Source: Eubacterium_U album
Lineage (GTDB): Bacteria; Bacillota; Clostridia; Lachnospirales; Lachnospiraceae
Reading direction: 5' to 3'
NCBI RefSeq assembly: GCF_025336545.1
Contig: NZ_JAODBU010000009.1
Span: forward strand, 56,500-120,499
DNA length: 64,000 bases
Position 1 is the first letter of the stretch. Each line of letters begins with the position of its first letter. Both the position numbers and the translations under genes were made by a program. Shown piece by piece: positions 1 through 8,789 of this stretch. The notes under the pieces are model-generated. The model was not told the origin of the DNA. It did no database searches and saw only the letters and a program-made list of their open reading frames with translations.

Positions 1-2
1 TA

Positions 3-629
3 CGCCGTTCCTTAGTTCGCTCAGCAATTGAACAGCTGTGTACTGAAGGCATTTTAAAAAAATATCACGGAAAGGGAACTTACATTATGCTAAAAGATAT
101 TGATTTTTCTTCCAAGCATTTTAAAGGTATGAGTGAGTTGCTAAAGAAAGCCGGCTATGACCCTTCCAGTAAAATTTTAAATACAATGACTCGAAAAGCC
201 GGTTACAAATTTTCAAAGATTTTCGATGTATCAGAAGATACGGAGATTTTTCAGGTGCTTCGACTTCGTCTCGGAAATGAACAGCCTATAGCTATTGAAA
301 ATACTTATATTTTACATGACAGTATCCCTGATATTGAAAATATTGATTTTCAGATTTACTCTTTGTATGATCTTTTTCGAACCAATAATATAAAGATTTA
401 TGATATTAGCCATGCTTTTTCTACAACAAAAGTTCATAACACGGACGCACGTTTTCTTAATTTGGAAAATGATACTTCTGTTATTTACGTTGATATTACA
501 TCCTCGCTGATTGATAACCAGGTTGTCGAATATACGGAAGTTCTTGTACGGCCTGAATTCAGCAAATATTATACGGATGGCATTTTCAAAAATGGTATTT
601 ATCAAGTAAATGCACAGTTTGTTATATAA
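3..629 (+). CDS. GntR-family transcriptional regulator with UTRA ligand domain (5' end outside window)
   Basis: The reading frame is open from base 3, so the gene begins before the window. The first residues encode the end of a GntR winged helix, with the wing signature KYHGKGTYI about 20 residues in. After that comes an UTRA-type effector domain, including the closing pattern VVEYTEVLVRPEFSKYY typical of that family. Such proteins bind operator DNA as dimers and release it on binding a small metabolite, often a sugar phosphate. A second GntR gene starts 26 bases downstream on the same strand, so the two are probably co-transcribed. The ligand cannot be inferred because the upstream neighbours are not visible. 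Confidence 0.85.
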   Translation, partial: RRSLVRSAIEQLCTEGILKKYHGKGTYIMLKDIDFSSKHFKGMSELLKKAGYDPSSKILNTMTRKAGYKFSKIFDVSEDTEIFQVLRLRLGNEQPIAIENTYILHDSIPDIENIDFQIYSLYDLFRTNNIKIYDISHAFSTTKVHNTDARFLNLENDTSVIYVDITSSLIDNQVVEYTEVLVRPEFSKYYTDGIFKNGIYQVNAQFVI

Positions 630-655
630 TTTTTTAGAGAGGATTTACAACAATT

Positions 656-1378
656 ATGCCTAAGATTTATCAGCTTCTAACAGATGAAATTGAAGAATTT
701 GTTTTACAATATATAAATGAACATCAATTAAAACCACATGACAAACTTCCAACTGAAAGAGAACTTTCCACATCGTTAAATGTAAACCGAATTACACTTC
801 GTAATGGTTTGCAGAAACTGATCGACAAGGGAATTATCTATAGTCATCGTGGAAAAGGTTATTTTGTTTGTCCCCAAAAAATAAATCGGACATTGTGTTA
901 TTTCAGTTTTCCCGAAGCAGATAGTCTGTTAAAAGACCATTCTTATAAAGCCGAAGCTCAAAATTTCTTACCAACAATTATGAGCAATATTATTCATAAT
1001 TTTTTATGTATAACAAATGATTATAATATTACTATTTCGTCTTCTCTAGAAAGTGTTGATGAAACAATCATCGCTTTTTCTTGTGATGCAATAAAAACTG
1101 AATATAATACCATTTACCCTGGTTTGTTTCAGATGAAAGAAATCCCACCAACCTTAGTACAGTCTTTTTTCATACGAATTTATGAAAATGAGGCTCTTGA
1201 TTCTTTATCTTTAATTACAAAGCAAACCTTAAATGAGCTTTTACAATTATCTGAAGAAGACACTTTACTTCTTGTAACAAACTTTATATCTGAAGATGAT
1301 GTTCCTATTGCCTGCACAGTTTCTGTATGTGTTGGAACTCGGTTAAACCTGATTGGAAATATTCATTCACCAAATTAA
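656..1378 (+). CDS. GntR-family transcriptional regulator
   Basis: The 240-residue protein starts at an ATG preceded by GAGAGGA. Residues 1-72 form a GntR winged helix: the pattern KLPTERELSTSLNVNRITLR is the recognition helix region and SHRGKGYFV is the wing. The rest is a divergent UTRA-like effector domain with a weakly conserved end. It follows another GntR gene by 26 bases, an uncommon tandem arrangement that suggests duplication or cross-control. The effector and target are not visible. Downstream lies a decayed transporter gene, so its original target may have been lost. Confidence 0.8.
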   Translation: MPKIYQLLTDEIEEFVLQYINEHQLKPHDKLPTERELSTSLNVNRITLRNGLQKLIDKGIIYSHRGKGYFVCPQKINRTLCYFSFPEADSLLKDHSYKAEAQNFLPTIMSNIIHNFLCITNDYNITISSSLESVDETIIAFSCDAIKTEYNTIYPGLFQMKEIPPTLVQSFFIRIYENEALDSLSLITKQTLNELLQLSEEDTLLLVTNFISEDDVPIACTVSVCVGTRLNLIGNIHSPN

Positions 1379-1685
1379 AAAAGAGAGATCACTGTGTGAT
1401 ATGCTCCCATAAGATAAAACTAAGAGATTGTGCCGTTCTTCTGCTCCGAAAATGCTTTTTTCAGATAAACTGCGTTACTTTTTATAAGGAGCTTGTGAAC
1501 AGTAATACCTGTTATTGTATCTATATATAAACATACCTTTCCACTCTTGAAATCCAATATTTTCTAGTATAAAATATTCTCGTTAAATTCTTGACGAATA
1601 GCAATATAACAACGGCAGTTCTCTTACTGTGTTACCATTTAAAGCAAGAGAGCTGCCGAATTACAAAAGAATAAGGAGTTATATC
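1379..1685. other. intergenic spacer without a supported gene
   Basis: No convincing coding sequence was found here. It separates the GntR pair from the decayed transporter and ends with an intact-looking Shine-Dalgarno AAGGAG at 1673-1678 that faces a lost start codon. Confidence 0.5.
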
Positions 1686-1890
1686 ATAGACAATCATTTT
1701 AACACTCCCGCAGAAGTCATTGATCTGAGTATCAAGGCCTGCGAGAACAAAACCCGTCTTCCACTTGGAAAAATGATTCTGCTCGGCATCATGGCCGGTG
1801 CGTTTATTCCTTTCGGCGGTGCTACAAGCAGCACAGCAGCGCACGCAGTAGAAAATGTTGGCATAGCAAGAGCTCTTGCCGGATGTATCT
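1686..1890 (+). pseudogene. formate/nitrite transporter (FNT/FocA family), N-terminal remnant
   Basis: The translation gives NTPAEVIDLSI, then KMILLGIMAGAFIPFGG and ARALAGC, the recognised N-terminal and first transmembrane segments of the formate/nitrite channel family. A good ribosome binding site (AAGGAG, 1673-1678) sits seven bases upstream of the expected start, but the codon there is ATA, not ATG. Homology stops exactly at 1890, where a TGTACTGGTC terminus typical of IS3-family (IS150-group) elements begins. The remaining two thirds of the channel are not found beyond the element, so the gene is dead from start loss, insertion and loss of its 3' part. A GTG at 1629 could open the same frame but has no ribosome binding site. 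Confidence 0.8.
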
Positions 1891-1933
1891 TGTACTGGTC
1901 AAGCATTTTTGTAACACTTTGTTCGATAAATAC

Positions 1934-2562
1934 CTATCTGTAACGAGCTTCCATTGGTGTTAAATAATCATTGTATGAATGAGGACGAACATAATTATAC
2001 CAATTGATATAATTTATGGTAAGTTCATCCATCATCTCCACACTTGAAAATGAGGTTACATTATAAAAATTGCTTTTAAAAGTGTTATAAAATCTTTCCA
2101 TTGGAGCATTATCATAAGGGCAACCGGCCTTACTCATGCTCTGGGTTACATTATTATCTTTACAGAAATTCACAAAATCCCATGAGGTAAACTGTACTCC
2201 CTGATCTGAGTGCAGAATCACTTTAGGGTAGTTTTCTTTTTTCCAGTCTTGTATCCCAGTTTAGAATGCATGATTACGGCACATAAATTTAATTCTTTAT
2301 TCATGTATTTGTGCATAGTGGTATTGCTTAATTCATAGCCATAACGTTTGATGAAAATACGCATAGCCCTATAGCCTATAACACGATTATTATTATAGTA
2401 TACATATTTTATAAGTTCAAAAATGTGTTCCAAACGTTTGTGATATTCACGCTTGGTATCTTTTTTGTAGTTATAATAACAATTAGGGCTAATACCAAAC
2501 TTCTTACATAACCATCTTAAACCAAATATATTTTTGTTATCGTCAATGAATCGATATACCAC
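1934..2562 (-). pseudogene. IS3-family transposase OrfB, internally deleted
   Basis: Two adjoining pieces are read on the minus strand. The first (2218-2562) has the N-terminal HTH_21-like part of OrfB (IFGLRWLCKKFGISPNCYYNYKK, VIGYRAMRIFIKRYGY). The second (1934-2221) has the C-terminal rve integrase part with VILHSDQGVQFTS and the segment NAPMERFYNTFKSN, which supply the second Asp and final Glu of the DDE triad. The region between GKKK and VILHSDQG, which should hold the first catalytic Asp and about 90 residues, is absent, and the join is out of frame. The transposase is therefore inactive. Confidence 0.8.
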
Positions 2563-2795
2563 TAATCGATTTCCTTTGCAAAGAATGCCGCTGCTTTTTT
2601 TAGGAAAAAAATTTCCTTATCTTTTTCGTTAAGAAGCTGATTTAATCTTCGTATTTCCTTTGCGTCATTAGACTCGGATGTTGTATCGGTGGTATAAAGT
2701 CATTCTTCCCTGTATTCATTAGCCCACTTGCTAACGGAACTTTTTGCAACATTAGAATCTGCAAGGCTACTTGATAAAGTGGCAGGCAACGACTA
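2562..2795 (-). pseudogene. IS3-family OrfA remnant
   Basis: Minus-strand translation gives DSNVAKSSVSKWANEYREE, an in-frame TGA at 2700-2702, and then KEIRRLNQLLNEKDKEIFF followed by LKKAAAFFAKEI, the leucine-zipper-like end of IS3 OrfA. The N-terminal helix-turn-helix is truncated near 2795. Its stop overlaps the start of the OrfB remnant, as in intact IS3 elements. Confidence 0.65.
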
Positions 2796-2803
2796 AATAA
2801 AAC

Positions 2804-2853
2804 TTTCCCTTATTTCCCTTACGATTATCTCATAAGGGCAAAAATAAGGGAAA
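2804..2853 (-). terminator. inverted repeat, possible terminator of the ABC permease gene
   Basis: The arms TTTCCCTTATTT and AAATAAGGGAAA are perfectly complementary, with an inner CCCTTA/TAAGGG pair. Read on the minus strand the hairpin is followed by GTTTTATTT. It lies 130 bases past the permease stop, in otherwise gene-free DNA between that gene and the IS remnant. Confidence 0.45.
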
Positions 2854-2983
2854 ATACATATCATTTCACTAATGAATGGGCTGGAAAGCCTGTAAAATAG
2901 GAAAAGTTAGAAAGATATTTCGGCAAACTGGAAATTATCTATTTCTCCTCTTCGTTAAGACCTAGTTCATTACATATTACTTG

Positions 2984-5428
2984 CTATCCCTGATACCTTA
3001 TTCTTTCTACCAGCGTTTCCTTTTTAAGATTACTGCTTAAAACGCAGGAAAGTACAATCTGCAACAGACCGACCAAAAGAATCATAATAAAAATTGGTAC
3101 GATTGGAACATGATAGATATTCATTCCAAATATTCCATTATGTTTTGCATAGGAAAAAAGTGCATAGCCGAGCGGCAGACCAATGATCAAAGCTACGCAT
3201 ATGGTACCAACCGTAAACATCATTCCCTGTAACTGCAGACATAAATTTAATTGTTTATTTGTCATACCCACAGCCTGTAATACACCATATTCCTGCTTTT
3301 TTGTCGTAATATTCATGATTATGGTGTTTGCCATATTCATAAAACCGATGAGTCCTACAACCGCCATAAACAGATAACAGCCAAGCTTCATCATGCGAGC
3401 TGTGAATTCTGCAGATTGTAACTGTGCATGATAGGTATCCATTTTTATATGCGAAGTATTAGAAATCAAAGTATTCAGACTCTGTTCCACAGATGCTACA
3501 TCTTTTTTATCACAGTCCACCCACAGATAGCCATAGGCTGTTCCTCTCAGATTCATGGAACGGTATACACCTTCCGGAATGACAAGATAAGTGTCCGCGC
3601 TTACAAAGGATCCTGCAATCTTTCCCTGATAGGTATAAGTTCCACTTCCATTCTCAAAGTCAAATGCAATGGATTCACCCGGAGCATATCCATCTTGTTC
3701 CATCCACGTTGACCAGCCAAAGAAAATTTCACCATTCTTTACCGCCTGATCATAGTCCATAGAGCCAATGTCCCCGTCTTGGCGCATAAAATCAAAATCA
3801 TTTTTACTCACAATATCAGCCGGAAATCTTGTTCCGTTCAGATTTACAGAGACAATCTCTCTCGTCATGACATCTGTCACTCCTGGAATGCTTTTGATTT
3901 CTTCAATCATTGAATCATTCAATGGATTATCCGTCAGAATCGTATCCAGATTATTCTCCGGATATCTTTCATCGTACTCAGCAGAATAGTCAAGCTGCAG
4001 TTCAAATTGTCCATGATTAACGGAAAGACGTGCTTCATGCTCCGTATCAATATTTCCTACATAATTAGAGATAATCACAAACAATGCGCAGGAAAGCCCC
4101 AGTGTGAGGATGGTACCAATGGTTCTTTTTGGATTACCCGTTACATTTGCCATTGCCATAGAAAACACGGTGACATTTTTTCTTCCATTTCGTTTTCCTT
4201 TTTTGTGTGTTTCTGCATTTTCTAAATACCGTGTTGCTTCGATAGGTGAAATCCGTGAAACAATTTTCATTGGTTTACGCAGCGCCAAAGCAACGGTAAA
4301 AAATGACACGAAAATACATAGAAGCATAACAGGCAGGGAAAACAGTGGCACCTGCTGATTTTGGACTCCCATAGAGCCAATTTGGGTTGATACAAGGTTT
4401 CCCTGTTCTACCAGCCAGTTAAAACCGCATTTTGCAATCAGAAAACCAAGAAGCAATCCAACTGGTATGGAAAAAATTGTCAAAAAAATGCCCTCTCTGA
4501 AGATCAGTTGTTTCATCTGCTTTTTTGTCGCTCCCAGAGCCTTGATTTTTCCATACTCCTGTATCTTGTTGGCAATACCGACCTGAAAAATATTATAAAT
4601 GACCACAACAGAGAAAAGTACAATTGCAATAATCAAAACCCCGCATACCGCAATCGTTTCATAACTCGGCTGCAAGACCCATTGCAAATAGAGATCATTG
4701 ACTATAACGTTTTTTTCTTCGATCCCACAAGCTGCTGCAATCTGCTTTATAACCGAATCAATATTATTCATAGATACATTTGCAGAATCATTTAAAGTAA
4801 AATAAATATTATACTGTCTGTCATTCTCTGCGACGTGCTCATCATAAAACTCCTGTGACCCGAAAGCAACATAAGATGCCTCGATGGTATACTCCTCCCG
4901 ATCATATAGGATTCCGCTGACAACAAATTCTTCCGGCTTATATTCTGACTGCATTCCTGCGCGGTAATCCAGTGTAACCGTATCTCCAATCTTTACATCA
5001 CCATACCCCATTGCACGAAAAAATGCTCTTCCTGCGGCAATTTCCTGCGTTCCCCCCGGATACTTTCCTTCCTTCAACTCATATTCTTTATTATAAGGAA
5101 GCATTTTTCTTGCAGTCTCATCCATGCAGACAAAACCACCGTTTTCGTTGCCTTTAATTATGCCTTCTGTACACATAATTCCTATTGCATCTATTTCTGC
5201 ACGGCGGCGTACGTCCTTTAACTGCGAGGCATCTGCTGCGACAAACAAACCATAATTGCTTCCATATGAGCCTGCCGCCTGACTTTTCTGTAAACGGATC
5301 ATTCCATTTCCTACAGTACTGATAATCACAAGCAGCATCGTAGTCAGACATATGGACATCATAATCAGTATACTTCTTGTCTTGTTCTTTTTGTCATTGC
5401 TATATGCAATCCTGCTTATTGTCTTCAT
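2984..5428 (-). CDS. ABC transporter permease with two FtsX-type domains
   Basis: The 814-residue protein has an N-terminal membrane segment, a large extracytoplasmic region (about residues 40-250), three membrane helices, a second N-terminal-like segment with an extracytoplasmic domain, and a final group of three helices ending near the C-terminus. This is the duplicated MacB/FtsX-like layout of permeases that extrude or sense peptides, antibiotics or lipids at the outer face of the membrane. The ATG overlaps the stop of the ATPase gene by ATGA, implying translational coupling. Together with the upstream two-component pair it probably forms a stress- or antimicrobial-responsive efflux system. 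The substrate is inferred only by family. Confidence 0.88.
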   Translation of the reverse strand: MKTISRIAYSNDKKNKTRSILIMMSICLTTMLLVIISTVGNGMIRLQKSQAAGSYGSNYGLFVAADASQLKDVRRRAEIDAIGIMCTEGIIKGNENGGFVCMDETARKMLPYNKEYELKEGKYPGGTQEIAAGRAFFRAMGYGDVKIGDTVTLDYRAGMQSEYKPEEFVVSGILYDREEYTIEASYVAFGSQEFYDEHVAENDRQYNIYFTLNDSANVSMNNIDSVIKQIAAACGIEEKNVIVNDLYLQWVLQPSYETIAVCGVLIIAIVLFSVVVIYNIFQVGIANKIQEYGKIKALGATKKQMKQLIFREGIFLTIFSIPVGLLLGFLIAKCGFNWLVEQGNLVSTQIGSMGVQNQQVPLFSLPVMLLCIFVSFFTVALALRKPMKIVSRISPIEATRYLENAETHKKGKRNGRKNVTVFSMAMANVTGNPKRTIGTILTLGLSCALFVIISNYVGNIDTEHEARLSVNHGQFELQLDYSAEYDERYPENNLDTILTDNPLNDSMIEEIKSIPGVTDVMTREIVSVNLNGTRFPADIVSKNDFDFMRQDGDIGSMDYDQAVKNGEIFFGWSTWMEQDGYAPGESIAFDFENGSGTYTYQGKIAGSFVSADTYLVIPEGVYRSMNLRGTAYGYLWVDCDKKDVASVEQSLNTLISNTSHIKMDTYHAQLQSAEFTARMMKLGCYLFMAVVGLIGFMNMANTIIMNITTKKQEYGVLQAVGMTNKQLNLCLQLQGMMFTVGTICVALIIGLPLGYALFSYAKHNGIFGMNIYHVPIVPIFIMILLVGLLQIVLSCVLSSNLKKETLVERIRYQG

Positions 5429-6099
5429 CTAAAATCCACCACCTGTCCATCCTCAATTACCAGAATACGATCAGCGACCTGTGCAATTTCGTCATCATGG
5501 GTAATCATTACAATTGTCTGTCCATATTTTTTTGCTGTCATCTTAAGCAGGGCGATCACCTCATCACTGGTCTTGGAATCAAGATTTCCTGTCGGCTCAT
5601 CTGCAAATATAATTTCCGGACGATTCACCAGTGCTCTTGCAATTGCTACTCTCTGCTGCTGTCCTCCGGATAACTGATTTGGCAAATTGTAAATCCTCTT
5701 TTCAATCCCCAGAGTTGCAATAATATCATTTACATACGCTTCATCCACTTTTCTTCCATCCAGCCCCAGTGGCAGTACAATATTTTCCCAGACATTAACA
5801 GATGAAACCAGATTAAATGCCTGAAAAACAAATCCGATTTTTCTTCTGCGGAAAACAGCAAGGACATCTTCCTTCATCCTGTATAAATCTTTTCCTGCTA
5901 AAGTAACACTGCCTTTTGTCGGGGTGTCTAGCCCTCCAAGCATATGAAGTAATGTACTTTTACCGGAACCTGACTTTCCAACAATTGCGACAAATTCTCC
6001 CTGCTCAATCTGAATGTCCACCTGATTGACCGCTTTGACCTGATTCTCACCTGCGCCATAAAACTTACAAAGCTGCTTGGTTTCTAATATCACACTCAT
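5425..6099 (-). CDS. ABC transporter ATP-binding protein (MacB/LolD type)
   Basis: This 224-residue ATPase has Walker A GKSGSGKST, the signature LSGGQQQRVAIARAL, Walker B IIFADEPTGNLD and the switch His in MITHDDE. These are hallmarks of the LolD/MacB subfamily that partners FtsX-like permeases. The start is placed at the ATG at 6099 (MSVILETKQL) because AAAGGAGG lies just upstream; a longer frame reaching 6174 has a basic, atypical extension. It overlaps the permease start and is energetically paired with it at the cytoplasmic membrane face. Confidence 0.92.
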   Translation of the reverse strand: MSVILETKQLCKFYGAGENQVKAVNQVDIQIEQGEFVAIVGKSGSGKSTLLHMLGGLDTPTKGSVTLAGKDLYRMKEDVLAVFRRRKIGFVFQAFNLVSSVNVWENIVLPLGLDGRKVDEAYVNDIIATLGIEKRIYNLPNQLSGGQQQRVAIARALVNRPEIIFADEPTGNLDSKTSDEVIALLKMTAKKYGQTIVMITHDDEIAQVADRILVIEDGQVVDFR

Positions 6100-6224
6100 G
6101 TGTTGCCTCCTTTTCAATTCTGTAAAGCGTACCTTTTCAGCACGCTTTCTTTGCCTGTTTATATATTTGGTCATTTTTCAACCTACATCCAAATTGTATC
6201 AGGGCAATCTTTCATTTCACTTTC

Positions 6225-6267
6225 AAAAAACGAGCAGAAATCTTACAGAATTGTAAGATTTCTGCTC
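6225..6267 (-). terminator. Rho-independent terminator after the histidine kinase gene
   Basis: A 16-bp stem (GAGCAGAAATCTTACA and its complement) with a four-base loop is followed on the minus strand by six T residues. It lies between the kinase and ATPase genes, so the ABC genes may need their own promoter or read-through. Confidence 0.85.
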
Positions 6268-6276
6268 ACTTAAAAT

Positions 6277-7521
6277 TTAACCAACATATGGTAATTGAAT
6301 CACAAACGTGCTTCCTTTTTTCTTTTTGCCGGAGGTTACCGTAATCGTACCTGCGTGTTTTTCGATAATTTCTCTCGATAGAAAAAGTCCGATTCCTGTA
6401 CCACTCTTTTCCATGACCTCCTTGGAACTTCCTCTGTAAAATCGTTGAAAAATTTTGTGATACTCATTCTGCGGAATACCAATTCCCTGATCCTCAATTT
6501 CCATTCTTACAAGATAGTTTCTTTTTTGTAACTGGATAAATATTTTTGAACCACACGGGCTGTACTTGACCGCATTATCCAGAACGTTGATCACAGCTTC
6601 ACCAAGCCACCTTTTATCCTGCATAATCGTGCATGTTTCCAGCTCTTTTTCATAGTCAAAAACGAATTCAATTTCTTTCTCATCCGCTTTAGGATAAGTG
6701 CGGTTCACAGCAGATATGACAGTATCCATAAGCGGAAGTTTTTTCTTATTAATCTGAATCAGTCCAGTTTCCATCTTGGATATTTCAAGAAGTGACTGCA
6801 ATAATGTCTCCAGTCCATCCAGAGCACTCCGACAACGGATACGAAACTCCTCCTGTTCTGTGGCACTTAAGTCATTCTGCATCAGCACACTAAAACAGGT
6901 ATCCAAAGCTGCAACCGGTGTCTTTAACTGGTGAGAAATATCAGAAACCATTTCTTTCGTGTTCTCCTTTTCTGCCCTTGCTTCTTCCTTTATCAACTGA
7001 ATATGATGTCCGATTGCTTCAAGCTGGTCATTCAATTTTTCCAGTTCTGCATGATTTTCCGTTTTCAGTAAATCATCAAATTTATTTTCACGGAATCTGA
7101 TCAGAATTTCTTCCAACTGGTCTAAAATTTTCTGATGACACGCATCTTCTTTTTTCTTCCAATAAAGTAAAAAAGTCAAAAGAAGCACGCATATCACAGT
7201 GCTTACAGCACCGGTCACCATAACCTGATGCCGGAATTGCGAATAAAATGCATTCCCTTTATTCCCCCAGTATCCATATTGCTCCAATAATCGCCTTCCC
7301 TGTTCGTTGGTTTCAATATCCTTATCCTTAAGCAATTCCGAAACAGCATCCAGCCCGGAAAATTTTTCCTTTGCTGCAATTTCTGTCATAAGATTCATTT
7401 TATATTTATAATCTTCATAAAACACATACGTGGTAAAGCAATTTAATATTGCAAACAATAATATGACAGGTAATACCAAGGAGAGCACTACTGTAATCTT
7501 CTTGCGATATCTCTTTGTCAC
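6277..7521 (-). CDS. membrane sensor histidine kinase
   Basis: The 414-residue protein has a transmembrane helix near residues 10-32, an extracytoplasmic loop of about 75 residues, a second helix near 105-125, a HisKA domain with phospho-accepting His in DISHQLKTPVAALD (around residue 196) and a HATPase_c domain with the N box (NVLDNAVKYS) and G boxes (DQGIGIP, GTGIGLFLSREI). The GTG at 7521 is preferred: AGGAGG lies eight bases upstream and it overlaps the response regulator stop as GTGA. The long loop distinguishes it from the short-loop BceS-type kinases often found with similar transporters. It probably phosphorylates the adjacent OmpR-type regulator. Confidence 0.9.
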   Translation of the reverse strand: MTKRYRKKITVVLSLVLPVILLFAILNCFTTYVFYEDYKYKMNLMTEIAAKEKFSGLDAVSELLKDKDIETNEQGRRLLEQYGYWGNKGNAFYSQFRHQVMVTGAVSTVICVLLLTFLLYWKKKEDACHQKILDQLEEILIRFRENKFDDLLKTENHAELEKLNDQLEAIGHHIQLIKEEARAEKENTKEMVSDISHQLKTPVAALDTCFSVLMQNDLSATEQEEFRIRCRSALDGLETLLQSLLEISKMETGLIQINKKKLPLMDTVISAVNRTYPKADEKEIEFVFDYEKELETCTIMQDKRWLGEAVINVLDNAVKYSPCGSKIFIQLQKRNYLVRMEIEDQGIGIPQNEYHKIFQRFYRGSSKEVMEKSGTGIGLFLSREIIEKHAGTITVTSGKKKKGSTFVIQLPYVG

Positions 7522-8207
7522 TGCCTTACCTCCTGATTCCATATATACCCAAGACCTCTGATATTCTTTATATAGACCGGTGCAGCCGGATTGTCTTCGA
7601 TTTTCTCACGGAGTCTTCTGATATTGACAGCGATTGTATTTTCATCCACAAAATCCCCTTCCAGCTCAAACACATTTTCCAATATTTGTGTTTTTGAAAG
7701 AATCTGTTTCGGATTCTGAAGAAAAAAAGTCAGCATTTTCAACTCCGTTTTTGTCAGACTAATTTCACGACTCTTTATCAGGACTTTCATTTCTCCTGCG
7801 ATAAATACGATATCTCCCGAAATCATCTTTCCGGCTTCCGTTTTCTCCTGTCTGCGGCGGAAATGTGCTTCTATTTTCAAAAGAAGTACCGAAAGACTAA
7901 ACGGCTTTGTAATATAATCATCTGCCCCTGCTTCATATCCCATGACCTGATCCATCTCCTGATCTAGTGCTGTAAGACAAATAATGTATGTATTATAATT
8001 GCATCTCATCCACCTTACAAATTCCAGTCCATTTCCATCCGGAAGATTCACATCACAAATGGTAACATCCACATTATTATCACTTGCAATTCTTTTCGCT
8101 TTTTTCACTGATTCTGCTGAAAAAACCTCATATCCGGATTTTTTCAGTGAAAATGTAATTCCACGATTTAAATTTTCATCATCTTCAACCACAAGTATAC
8201 CTGGCAT
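7518..8207 (-). CDS. OmpR/PhoB-family response regulator
   Basis: A 229-residue protein with a receiver domain (acidic pocket VVEDDEN, phospho-acceptor Asp in DVTICDVNLPDG around residue 51, conserved Lys in ADDYITKPFS) and a C-terminal winged helix (SLTKTELKMLTF, DENTIAVNIRRLREKI, IRGLGYIW). It is the first gene of the RR-HK-ABC cluster and overlaps the kinase gene by four bases. GAGAGGTG precedes the ATG. It is expected to activate the transporter genes and perhaps itself. Confidence 0.93.
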   Translation of the reverse strand: MPGILVVEDDENLNRGITFSLKKSGYEVFSAESVKKAKRIASDNNVDVTICDVNLPDGNGLEFVRWMRCNYNTYIICLTALDQEMDQVMGYEAGADDYITKPFSLSVLLLKIEAHFRRRQEKTEAGKMISGDIVFIAGEMKVLIKSREISLTKTELKMLTFFLQNPKQILSKTQILENVFELEGDFVDENTIAVNIRRLREKIEDNPAAPVYIKNIRGLGYIWNQEVRQ

Positions 8208-8236
8208 AGCATATGCACCTCTCTTTATTAACTATA

Positions 8237-8413
8237 TATATCAGCTGGGAGATGACTCCCACCTCTATAGGTGGTGAGAAACAAGCTTGTATCAGTAGGG
8301 GAGTCAATCCCCTAGCTGATATAGCCTCCGGCATGATTGCAGAGGTGTACAGTAGAAGTATGTCATGCAATTGCATGACGCGCACCTCGCAGCAAGAATG
8401 CCGAGGCATTCTT
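8237..8413. repeat. cluster of nested inverted repeats
   Basis: The outer arms TATATCAGCT (8237-8246) and AGCTGATATA (8314-8323) enclose smaller hairpins GGGAG/CTCCC, CCACC/GGTGG and GGGGA/TCCCC. Next come a perfect 18-bp palindrome GTCATGCAATTGCATGAC (8362-8379) and a 9-bp hairpin AAGAATGCC-GA-GGCATTCTT (8394-8413). The density of structure suggests a mobile-element end or a structured RNA, possibly an IS200/IS605-type remnant. No transposase is recognisable. Confidence 0.5.
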
Positions 8414-8441
8414 GAATTAATATCAGAGTACTGCTTCTTCA

Positions 8442-8754
8442 ATTCTCTCATCGTTTGTATCTCCAAAAGATAAAACAATGGAACTATCGTCAGCACTGTT
8501 ATCCTCTGAAAGTAGTCGTCAAATATGCTTTTGCTTTTTCAATGCCGGAAGTGTAGCAAGTTCTTCTGTCGGAGTAAGCATTATACAGCGTCTGTTTCCA
8601 ATATATGCTGTGTGAAAATCATAACTCCCTTCAATATAAATAGGCAAAGAATCCTGATGATTCCCTGCTTCATATTTTATAGAAATTCCGAATACGCTTG
8701 TAAGGATATTTCTTATTCCCCTTTTAACTTAATTTCTTTCATTTTAACTTAGTG
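8442..8754 (-). pseudogene. degraded unidentified coding sequence
   Basis: Minus-strand translation shows a coherent stretch with ILTSVFGISIKYEAG, LPIYIEGSYDFHTAYIG and LTPTEELATLPALKKQ, preceded by a short ATG start (MKEIKLKGE) in a different frame and followed by stops. A downstream piece (DERIEEAVL) is in yet another frame. This looks like a frameshifted gene. I do not recognise the family. Confidence 0.35.
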
Positions 8755-8789
8755 CTGTTAAAAGTCAAGTTTTTTGAGTTATTTTAATT

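Larger units (their letters stand above)
1891..2795 (-). mobile_element. IS3-family (IS150-group) insertion sequence, degenerate and truncated
   Basis: The left boundary carries TGTACTGGTC, the usual TG-type terminus of this group, directly abutting the interrupted transporter. Inside, on the minus strand, lie a broken orfA and an orfB with an internal deletion. No matching opposite terminus (ending in CAGTACA) was seen up to 2983, so the orfA-proximal end is also missing. The element cannot move by itself. Confidence 0.75.
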
